Below, one piece after another: positions 49,328-61,516 of a stretch of DNA of 64,000 bases. Position numbers and translations under genes: made by a program. Origin of the DNA: Apostichopus japonicus (taxonomy: Eukaryota > Echinodermata > Holothuroidea > Aspidochirotida > Stichopodidae); contig NC_092579.1 of NCBI RefSeq assembly GCF_037975245.1, positions 8,402,001 to 8,466,000 of the forward strand, in the 5' to 3' direction. The first letter of the stretch is position 1. Each line of letters opens with the position of its first letter. A model generated the notes under the pieces. It saw only the letters and a program-made list of their open reading frames with translations, ran no database searches and was not told where the DNA came from.

Positions 49328-51505
49328 GGCCTCCCCTAGCTGTATAGACTCGGAATGATATCATAATTATCTACCCTTTCATTCTCCTCTCAATCCCTAC
49401 AATAATGCATTTGATTGTCCTGATCATTGCATCAATGGACCCAGCGAGTCCAATTCCATCACAAACAGTATTTTTATCGATTTTATGACGTTATATTGTG
49501 GAGCGGTATTTTGCGCCAATGTAAATTTTGCCCGACTGGCTTGAAATTCTATATTTAAATAATAAAGACAAAGCTCAGTTTTTCAATGTCATATCGATTG
49601 CCTCCGACCTCTGGTAATTTTTTTATTATATTTTTTAAATTTTTGTATGTCTTTTTTAACATGCCGCCTTTTATTCAAGTATAAGAAAAGATGTGAAGCT
49701 TAAGAAGTAAGAGAAAATGTTATGCTGTATATACGCCACAAATTATTATGCCATTGCATGTTGCATTTCCGACTTATTGACGTACACGACTACGTCACAT
49801 CCGCTTGGAGTTAAAAGACGGGAAAATCGGGATTTAATTTACAAAACGTACCTTTGCAATTAGCTTTCAAGGTAATTATAAGTTTCAAGTTCACAGATCT
49901 TTCCAGTGCTGTGGGGTTTGCCTTAGAAAGTATTCTTATGAAGCGCCCTCACATGGAGAGCAACTTCCAATAAGCTTATACATGGATATCACGTGAAAGC
50001 ATCGGTCTGCCATAATATGCATTCGGAGGTTCAGCTTCCTATAGACCTCTTCATTTAGACACCATAATTAATCAGGCTAATCCTAATGGTAAACCTATAG
50101 GGTGTGGGTTAACGCCATAATTGTTTGGAAAATTCTTTTCGAAGTCGAAATCCTTTCCACTGAATGCCGCACAAATAAATTTTAGTTCCAACCAAGATTT
50201 TGACTTTCTTAAGACTTTAATATTTTGGACATGCCATTCTCCTGTGATTCTGTGACGTTATCACACTCGTTTGGAAGGTGGGGAAGTTTTCCATAGAAAC
50301 TATTAGTTTCTTTCGATTTTTAGCCTCAGTTTGAAAATATGGCCAGTTTAGCACTTTAACCATTTTTAACTTCTAAACCAGAAATGGTATGAGCATCCGT
50401 CTCGAATATGTTTGGGAACTAGTGACCCACTAAGCCATAAAATTAGAAGATCGGACCCCCACCCCCTTCAAAGACCCCCCCACCCCACTCTTACGGAATA
50501 CCTTTGAGAAGACAGGTGTATTGGACTATATATGCTACAAAACATGTGCATTATTGTGTATAGCTGATCATGTGAAGGTTTATTTAGAAGCACTCCTTCC
50601 TTCCGCAAATTTTTCTCATCTGTTATTGGTATATTTCGAATCAGCCTGCTGAACTTTGGTCCGTTGGTTAGCTATTCAAACATCTTACATCACTGCTCAT
50701 TTATTAGCCGTGCTGCTGGGGTATTTTTCTTTATTATTCACTTTTCTTAAAGGATAAGAACATCATTTACAAAAGGGCAATGGGCAGCCAGTAATGAGCA
50801 AATAAGAATGCAGAAAGTCAAAGATTTAGTGATTCCTTGCACATAGGAGAAATTTTGTTAGGGCTTTGATTACAACTAGAGATTTGTATATACCATGTTT
50901 GTAGGTTATTCACAGTTTGGGCTGTATTGACCTTCACCAAAACAATAGGGTTATTTAATTGATATGGATCATCGACATACCAAGTGCATATCAAAATCTT
51001 ATTGCTTACTACAAAGATACTGGCCAGAGAGAACCTACAGGAACTCAGCAACTTACGCGAAATGCAGCTCGTACACCGGTTTCGTTGCGACAGTTGCGAC
51101 GAAATGATATAGGCTTGTGCATCATGATCGTAATGCAGAAACATGTATGTGATGACAGTATGGTCGATGTTGGGTACCGTAGAATGGGTTTTCTGAAAAC
51201 TACTTCTCTTGACCTCAAAGGAAATTTGACACGCATGAAATTCCACAGCGATTTTGTTCTCACCAAAGGCAATCTACGTGCTTTGTTTGTACATTAACGC
51301 AATTTCAATTTTAGAGTAATTTCTCACAAGATTTTCAGACTTTCACCTCAGATCTGCTGACCTCACATGACTGTTGACCCGCGTCCAATATAATAGGGAT
51401 CTCCTACACAATATGGGCCATCTACATACTAAGTATGAAATCCTTCCAAGTTACCCCTTCCTACAAGATATTGTGTTTACAAGCAGTTTAAAAGGTTTTT
51501 TAGTT

Positions 51506-51538
51506 TGACCTCTGGTGACCTCAAATAACCTTTGACCT
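51506..51538 (-). promoter_or_regulatory. Nuclear-receptor half-site cluster, B'' copy
   Basis: TGACCT, TGACCT, TAACCT and TGACCT with spacings 4, 4 and 1. It shares the degraded third site with B'. Confidence 0.45.
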
Positions 51539-54500
51539 CCACCAAAAACAATAGTAGTCTTTTTCCTAATATGGGTTACCCATATGAAGAGTATGAGTTA
51601 CATACAAGCTTCAATTGTTGAGATATCGTGTTTACAAGAAAGTGTCTCATACACACACACACACACACACACACGCGCGCAAACCCACACAATCACCATC
51701 GCATTGATTTCTTCAGTCTTTGGCAAGGAATCAAAAGAGGCCTCGTTCTGGATTTAATGCCCCAGAGAACTACAGCAACTGAAATACAATGACTCAGACT
51801 TTTCTATTTTATTCTTTTTATTTCAAACCAAAAATATAGTAGAAATGTAAAAATACACGAGGTACACAAAATATGAATATATAGGTTAAGAGAAAAGATG
51901 TGATAAGGAGCTTGAAATAAACTTGATTGAAATGTACTGTAAAAGTCATTACGATCCCAGTTGCCTATACCACTCCACACCCTCCGAAGACTTAATAATA
52001 GTAATAATGATGATAACGATGATAATGACGATAATAATAGTAACAACAACAATAATAATAAGAATAATGATAATGATGATAAAGATAAAGATAACAATAT
52101 TAATCATAGTAACAACAACAACAAAAATAATAATAGCAATAAGAATGATGAGGATGACAATGACGATAATCATAATAAAAGTAATAATAGTAAAAACAAC
52201 AACAACAATAATAATAACAACAATAAGAATGACGATGAATAATAATAATGATAATAAAATGATAATATAATGATAATAATAAAATAATGATAATAATAAA
52301 AATAATAAAAAATAAATAATGATAACATTAAGTTGCCCATGGATTGGTGTACCTGAAACTCTCGACCTGCCCACCCTCCCCCACCTCTCCCCTCTGCTTT
52401 TCTTAATGGATGTGTGCAAGTAACCACGGTTCACTATTTCACTCAACAAATGCTGCAACATGCTTGGACCACAGAAACACTGAGTGCTCCAAACCACCGT
52501 ACTTCAGATGTTGTCAGCAACTGTTTCCATCGTCGAGGCAGTAACACACTTTGCATTGAATTGGTGCCTTCATGAATAAAATGTAGTAAAATAAACGAAT
52601 AGTTAGGAAGCAATACAATATATTTTGTAGATTTCAGGAAGTTAAGAAAACAAAATTAACAACTGTTCATAACTTTCTGCAGATCATTTCTCATGTTTTT
52701 GCTTTGTCGTGGCTCCTGCTTCAAGGTGTCCTTGTTATTACAGGGTATTAAACAAAGTCATTGCCCACGAAACCATGAGTATGATGCATTGAATTCAATG
52801 AATTTTAAATTATTTCTAGAAGTATAGAACAAATTAAAACCATGGGATAAACACAATCATTTCACATACTGAAAGGTGCCTTGTACTTACTGCATTGGTC
52901 AGGAGAGAAAACCCATAGGTTACCTTCATGTTTAAAGTTAAGCCTCTATTTTTCCATTTCGTCTTTGTTTAAAATGATTTGCTTGTAATCCTATCAAGAA
53001 TATTGTTTCCCAGAAGATATACTGTGTTTATGCTTCTAATTGGCAACACCTCTCAGTTTTAGTCAGATACCTCCAGCCCCTCAACCTCCACCCAAAAGTA
53101 CTACAAAGTGCTGACTGGCAGGTGGTGGTTCCCAGTGTCAGCCACTATAGAATAACAATACTTGTTCATACTTTTGGGGGTATTTTGGAACAGAGATTAG
53201 TCAAACTTTTGGCTTTAAAGGTAGTCAGTATAGGCCCCAAATTCTAGCATGCTATAACTGCTAGAAGTTTTCATAAAGTACTTTCCTGGAGGTCTTTACT
53301 ATACAAACTGTTCTCAGAAATTTTTAAGGAACACACAAGATGACTAAATGTCCCAGTTAGGAAATTTCCTCAAAGTTTGTAATAAAAAAAAGTTTAAAAA
53401 ATTAACCAAAGGTGACCATATTTGAATATCTAGCATAGTTAGCCATTATAGTACACCTTTAAGAGGAACCCCACCTGGAATTAGTGATTTACTTGAAACA
53501 CTCTCAATGGTTATCTACTTTCTTTTAACCGGGCCTCTATATTGCACAAAACATTTTACTCATTAACTTTTTCCTTGCAAGAATATAAAGAAATTACAAG
53601 AGACCTTTACATAGCCACAGGAACAGTGACACCAATTTATGTGTTCATTATGCTGTCCCCAATTCTCCATAGGCTTATGTATGCTGTGTCCACCACTTTC
53701 CATTTACCAGTTTCAGTATTAAACACTTCTGGGGTGGTACAGTGCCCTAAAATGGACAAAAACTAGACAGATAATATATGTGATTCAGTGACTAATGCAT
53801 GTCCTTAATGGAAAACTGGGGAACACAGAATAGCAAATACGAAGGGAGAATTTATGGAGAACACTATACAAGATGAAAATTGTTCATGATAACTTTATCT
53901 GGAGTGGTTAGGTGCAAAGTTAACACAAATGGATTACATACAAGTGAAAATATGGGTTTATTTCCAGTCATCTAATGGTGCTTATGAACACATTGGCTTT
54001 ACAAGAGGTGCTCAAAATCATCCAATGTTAGCTCAGCCATGCCAACATGCTGTAAAATTTGCATAGTTCAACAATTTGTTTCGCTGATGAGAAATGTATG
54101 CCTATGTGTGTAATAAAAATTTCTTTTGTTTAAACATATGGGCCTACACTAGCCTACAGAGCATCCCGGTGGGAAACTTCAGGTCCACTAACTACAGACA
54201 TTTCCATACACATGGCTTATGGTGGATAACCAGTTTGCTGAAAGCTGTTCTTCTCTATTAGTTATCTGTTCCAGTAGTCTGAGATGGCAACATCCAAACA
54301 CGTTTCCTTTAAACAGTTTTTGTTGTTGTTTAAGCTGAAGTTAGCTGCCGAGCTAACAACTCATTTTGAGTCTTTCATTGGAACACCAGTGGATGGTCTA
54401 TAATGAAGTCATGATAACTTTAAAATTACCCCTACTGTTCACATTTGCTATGTAGAGTGATTGACACTAGAAAGCAAGATTATCACAAAGAAAATTCCTA

Positions 54501-54961
54501 TGTAGACAATGTGAGGAAATTCAATGAGAGCTTTGCCATTGAAAAATCCTGTAATTCCTTTTGTTACAAGTCTCATGATGGTGCTGAATACTTGACCATC
54601 TTTTTGGAAACTGTATGGCTGTATGATATCTGTTGATGGAATTGAACCACCTGCTGAATGAATACTGCATCACCAGAACAGATTATATAATGGCCTAACA
54701 AGTTCCAACTTTGTAGTTTTTTGCAGACAATGTTATTAATGGCACAATCAATTTACAACGAATATCATAACATGTACAGGCCTATTGAAGTTCAATGAGT
54801 TTACACAGTTGGAGACCATTGCATTTCAATATCTCAATCAGACCTTTGTTTGTCTTCAAATCTATCATATTTCTGAAATATCATGGGGAAGTAGGAATAA
54901 TTAATATCCTCTTGTTTGAACAAATGTAGGACTGGAGAAGAAACATTATATAGCCCTAGAC

Positions 54962-55455
54962 CAGGGTTGTCCAACCTACGGCCCGCGGGCCACAGTCCGG
55001 CCGGCCGCAGGGTTGCGTCCGGCCCGCCAGAGATTATCTATGGTGCGAAATTTTAGTGAGCAGATTTATTGATAACAATTTGAAGCTGTATAATCATCAT
55101 CCGAACCTTCTGCGTCCAAAAAGCTGCATACAGGTCAGTTTGTGTGACACTCTCTCAGTGGAGGAGGGGGGGGGAGGGGTGGGCGGCTGAACTTTATTCA
55201 TCCGTTTTATCAGGACGGAAAATAAATCAGTACCAGCAGGGACTGACTTTAGAATCCGTACCATATGAATGTGAAAGCTTACTTCTAATCGGCAGAATAA
55301 CAACTGTATAATCAGTGCGCTCTGCTCGCAGTGCTCACATTTTGTTGCCTTGGGCTTCGGGCAAAAAATCCAGCCTAGGCTAGGGTTCATGCGGCCCCCT
55401 CCTTCATCATAATCATTCCATGTGGCCCTCCTCTGCAAAAGGTTGGACAACCCTG
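54962..55455. mobile_element. hAT-type miniature element 2, full copy in B''
   Basis: Inverted ends as in B'. The right flank is GCCTAGAC (55456-55463) and the left is CCCTAGAC (54954-54961), a one-base change from an exact duplication. The frame 55097-55486 is not a gene. Confidence 0.8.
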
Positions 55456-57658
55456 GCCTAGACCTACCTGCCTGGAAGATCCACACAAATCTTCAACACG
55501 TCCCTCATCATGAGTTTGGTTTTCAGATAAATAGGTACAGGTGCCATACGAGCTGTAAACGTTAGGCCTTTGCCTATTTAATTATTAGGGCCTAGCCTAC
55601 TCCCTGCAGTCTCACGTCTCAGTGTGTAACTGACTCATATGGACGAATTGTCAATTTGTCAAGTAACGCAATAACGTTATTTTGTGAAAATCCGACCACT
55701 TTTACCTGCTAGTCCTCAGCACAGTCACCGGGCACACATGCATTGCGTTCATATCAAAAATAGGAACTGAAGCCTTCACTTTGGTTGTTCAGCGTAATAA
55801 AGTGACTGTAACTAGTATAGGCCTTGGCTATTAGTACGTAATTCCATGTACACTACTGAAACCGGGATCGGCATAAGTTTACACAAGGGCGCAGACATGT
55901 TGTTTATCCAGGAAATGCCTGCGATTGGCTGAAACCCTAAATCTTTTCTGAGATCTATTTTGATTGGTGCTAACATTCTGTGACAACGTCGTAGTGCGGG
56001 GACTTCACATGGCAGCGACGCGTCTCGGCCATCGGGATCGTTTTACAATTCTTCTGCAAGGGGCTCAATTGATTAGGAAAAACACCGATATTATCTTTAT
56101 CACCCTCAAAACTATCTCCTCTTCTTCCTCAAGAAAATAATTTTAGTCAAAGCTTACGAATGTCCGGAGAGGTGAAGTCCTATTTCCTCGGAATCGGAAG
56201 ATTCGGAAGAAGACAATTGATGAGAAGATTGTTGTGGTTACATTTAGTAAACTGTATAACGCCGTATCGGTTAACAGCGGGGAGTCGGCTTTGGCTGAAA
56301 TGGTTCCTTTGATGACGTCAGATGAACTGCGGTGGGCAGCTTTGCTTTTTTTTTACGAGTGGCAGCTCGAGAGGCTCTAGGGAATACTTTGACAGCGAAT
56401 ATCTGGCGTTTGAAGCCGTATTTACGGAAAGTTGTGCATGGGTGGTGTTGTAGTAATGTAGATAAACCATTCCAAGACATGAACATTTTTCATTTCATAA
56501 CCTCTTTAAATTGTGAAAAGAAAAAAAAAAGGAGCTAAACTGAAATCCACAAGACAGGATGGATGTCGATAAAAAAGTTAACGAAAGCATCGGGTCACGT
56601 GATCTTGCTTCAATGCTTAGCAATGCTAAACTGTCTATACATTATATAAGGAAGTATATATAGAAAAGTCGAATTGCTAAAAATGACGTCACTTGAAGCC
56701 AATAGTCCGTTATGTTTAAATAACCTTGGAAACTGTGGTTATTCGAAGAATCTGTTTTCATATTTCACCTGAATAAAGGCAAGGTTAAAACTACATGACC
56801 AGTGCACTATAGACTAGTGTCGACTTTAGTATTGAAAGAAGAACAGAGACCTGTGTAACATCCTTTCATGTAACATGATTGCATTTCCCTGTTTACGTTT
56901 TGCCTGTTTAATGTTCTCATGTGCCACGGAAAGTATAATGACTCTGGAAATACCAATAAAACCGCGTTAAAGGGATAGTCAGGTGGATGCAGTTGATTGC
57001 TTACAATAATATTGGAAATGGTTGTGCATCTTTCAAGGTCACCATCACATGACAAAGAGATTCAATTGTTTTAAAATCTAGTGATATATTTTAAAAGTAT
57101 CTGGCAACAGCGCCGAATTATTAATCGGCACTATATAAGCGCTCTTTCTTCTTTTTTTATTATATTTTTTTAAATTATTTATATATATGATTATGATATT
57201 TATATAAGTTATTTATCCACAAAGGCAAATAATATTTATTTCTACAAGATAAAAAGGTTCCCAAAAGAGATGAAGTTCTAGACACAGAGAACATTGACAG
57301 TTTAAAAACCGTATACCGCATTTCATGGACTTATCAAGAAGTATATAATCGGGTCAGTAAATAATAAAGCCTTGGACGAACGACCATCTGCAAATATGAT
57401 ATCACATATCCCCTTATCATGGTGATCAGCGTTATTAGGTAACGAAGGATCTTTACCAGCTTCATTATAAGTACCTCATGACATTTTCAATCAACTACAT
57501 CTGAACTTGAGGTGGAATAAAACTTGAGACCGGTTTTTCAACTAACCATGCGAAATAAAATACAAATTCTGTCATCGGAATATTCCTTTAAAGTAATCGA
57601 CAGGTTTCAGAAAACATGAAAATCATGCACCCCGCTTGAACATTTTTTGAACCGTTTT

Positions 57659-58053
57659 CTACGGAAGCGTAGAGGATACATTCAACTGTCAAAATGTCAA
57701 CATTAAATTTTAGGACCCTGACCTACTTTCTTGAAGGTCGTGTTCTTTAATTTCAATTGAAGTTTAAGTTTTAAAATCTTGTTTACGCAAGCTTGTCATT
57801 TAAAATATCTTAATATTTTTCAAATTGTTTACATTTGGACGACTCGATGCATCTCGACAAATTAATAATTTTCAGATTTTTGTCCTCATGACGAGTTGAT
57901 GCATCTCGGTAAAAAGTGAGTTTTCAGATTTTCGACATTTTGACGATGTAGCATATGTGGTCAAAACGTCAATTTTCAACTTCTTTTCATATTGAAGAAT
58001 TAATTGCGTGTCATCAAAACGTCAATTTACATGTCTTTTCTACGCTTCCGTAG
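57659..58053. mobile_element. TIR miniature element, copy in C'
   Basis: Inverted copy of 33574-33994 with both 14-bp ends intact. It is about 26 bp shorter because of internal deletions, for example near 57790. Confidence 0.6.
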
Positions 58054-58601
58054 TTTTTGTATAATACCGCTAATAAACAGAGGAAGCAACACGTTGTACG
58101 TTATCATGCGCTATTTAAAGGTTTGCAGTCATTGTCATTTGAAGCGATATCAATGCAGTGTTCCAATGACCGCAGATTAATAATGTAAAGTTCACTCGAA
58201 ATTAGAGATTACCGTATTTCCTCTTTGCGGCGGATACTGTACGATGTTCATCAAAGTGTAGCAAGAGCGAATCACATGCAATACATTTTCGTGTCGTGTT
58301 TATTTAGCAGAGAAGATAATAAAAGGGCTCAAAGTTTCTTCAATGCAAATATCGAGCAAAAGTACACGCTGTAAACACTGTTACGTATTGTTTTGCCTAT
58401 CAATTGTGTATAGATTGGATATAGTATAACAGGGTACTCCTGGCAATGTTATCTGTAAGTTTATTCTTTGGTGCTCTCCATGGTTGAAGGAACACACAGT
58501 GGCTTTGACGTCCAATTAATACGTAGACGATTGCATGACAGATGCGATGTGGTAAGTGGTTACTTAAGAAACTTCTATCGTGTTTTCATCATCCTCTATA
58601 T

Positions 58602-59131
58602 CAGGGGTTCCCTAACTGGGGTGCATAAACCCCAAGGGGGTGCGTGAGCCCATCCCAGGGGGTTCGAGAGACGTTTCTGAAAGTCAAAACTAGAGTACTT
58701 TTTGTTGAACTAAAATCTGATATATCATATAGTTTATTAATGTACAAAAGTCGAACCTATCGACAAACTCTTTTCGCGTTCCATACGCATATGTTGCCAT
58801 AGTAGTACCGTACCGTGCATGTGATAAATAACTGAATTATTGAAACAGACACACGCCGCATGACTTTGGTGAAGTTGGTGTACGCATGACAGTACGTCGT
58901 GAAGATAAAGAGCTGAGAAAGTAACTGAAAGGTTGGCCAAAGTAATTATTATTATTTTGGAAATTCCACTTGGCCTCCATTTTGCCCGACACAATGCAAA
59001 GTTAGCATAAATTCATGCTTGAAAATCATAATATAATAATGACTCAGATCGTTTCTCGAAAATCTGGGGATTCGTGGATAACTCTGACATCCACATGGGG
59101 TTCGTGGGGGGATAAAGTTAGGGAAACCCTG
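58602..59131. mobile_element. hAT-type miniature element 3, copy in C'
   Basis: Inverted copy of 32495-33025, with CAGGGGTTCCCTAAC and GTTAGGGAAACCCTG ends and CTCTATAT / TTCTATAT flanks. Confidence 0.7.
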
Positions 59132-59762
59132 TTCTATATAGTTGTAGGGCTATAATTTGACATGAGGTGTAACGTTTGCTGGGGCAGACGGAGGATAAAT
59201 GTGGCGTTTCATTGTTTTTGTAGGACCTTTTGCGCAGACTTTTTGCAAATGCCGATCCGAGTCAGTGATAAAATTGTCGTCACCCCTTCGCTATCACGGA
59301 AAATCTCTCCGTTAGGCCTGACCAGAGGGAAGGGTGTTAGGGGTTATAGTTACCGATGCAATATGAATATTGCTCTTTACTTTACAAAAGACAAATATAC
59401 CATGGAACTTATCACATTAGTACAACGTACCAATACTTTCTTGAAGCTATACAGATCTACAAGTTAAAAAGGTAAAATAGGCTAAATAGGTTAAATAGGT
59501 AAAACAGGTAAAATACGTAAAAGGTACACTTTTGACTCGATGATTCAGCAATTAACAAAAAGTAATTTGCTTCCCTTATCAGAATGGAAATTTTCTCCCG
59601 GATATCATAAGATAGTAATTAAACACTTAAAGGTATCAAGATTGTCACATCAACTTCCTCAAAGTTGTATTTATAGCCAAAGCATAATGGTTCGTATTTT
59701 AATTCAAACGCGTATGCAGTGCTCAAAGAGAAACCGGGAACTAGTTGTGGTCATATACCGGT

Positions 59763-60383
<621 letters not shown>

Positions 60384-60446
60384 TCATTATTATTATTATT
60401 ACTATTATTATTACTCTGTTTTTGCTTTTTTTTTTGTTTTGTTTTT

Positions 60447-60770
60447 ATGAAAGTGACTGCGAGAGTGATAGTTCTAGCTCTTCTAGTGACTCAGAAGATG
60501 AAGCCAAACACATCTTGACAGGACTCCATAAAACGTCTGAGTGTAGCGCTGATCCACAGAAAAATACTTTACCACATGACAGTGAGGATGTGACGTCACC
60601 ACAATTCTCAAGTCGACTGCCTTTTGTTGTTCTATTGGTGATGAAACTTGTCTGTATCTTCCAGCATAGTCAAGTGACAGGAGTCAGAAGATGTTTCCGA
60701 TGCAAATTGCAAGCGAGCAAAGAAAGAACAAAGGTATTGCTGATTGTGTTGCTTAAGCAAAGAAATACTT
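60447..60770 (+). other. Acidic serine-rich open frame, possible exon, copy 3
   Basis: Direct counterpart of 23358-23690 (-), with the same ESDCESDSSSSSSDSEDEAK start. The frame is preserved with several substitutions (HILTG for PILRG). Preservation of an open frame is mild evidence that it is coded. Confidence 0.3.
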
Positions 60771-61516
60771 CGCTAAAACGTTGTTTTATTTTTGTTATTG
60801 AATGGTGTGATAATAATGTAACTTTAAAGATGAATTGAGAGCCGCACACATGTAGTTTAAGTAAATAGTGGATGATCATCACTGATATTAGAAAATCAAA
60901 ACTTCTGTTCTTCGTCTTTGCCATATGAGTTCAGAAAATGTATTTCAATATTAAGATCATATAACAAAGAATACAGAAGAATACAATAAAATCGGTAACG
61001 ATGTTCTTCCTTTCACGTAAATACCAAGTGTTAGCATATACGAGCATATATATGAGGCACTTTGTGATGAACAGCGGTATTCATCTGTGTAGATTTATTC
61101 ATTCATTGATTCATTCACTCGCCAATACATCTATTCATTCATTCATCAATTCATAAACTCATTCTCTAATTCATTTCTGTAGACGGTATGGTGGGTGAAT
61201 AACTGTTCTGGGAAAAATTGAGGCACACTTTTCATGATCACTATGGATACACGTACCACTCAACCCCAATTTGCCCCTACCCTATCTCCGAGATATCTGC
61301 CCTATATACCCTGCCCTACCCTATCTCTCAGACCCGTACGGATTTTGTACGGGGTGCGTTTTCTTGTGAACGTAACCCCGTACGTATTGGTTCCCCTCCC
61401 AGTGCTCGTACATGCGGTGCTGCCTCCCCCCCCCCTACCCCAGCCATTTAATTCATCGCCTCTACTCTCTGTCTCAGTTTCAGTTTCTCCAATCAGAAGA
61501 TCATTTAACCTGGTAC

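Larger units (their letters stand above)
47940..55996 (+). repeat. Duplicated module B'', partial direct copy
   Basis: Starts at B position about 10216, inside the 38-bp tandem repeat, and runs to the right terminus of B. Beyond 55996 it joins C', mirroring the C/B' junction. It holds the same repeats as B and no gene. The mid-region frames (for example 53542-53766 and 54445-54636) are conserved but unassigned. Confidence 0.9.
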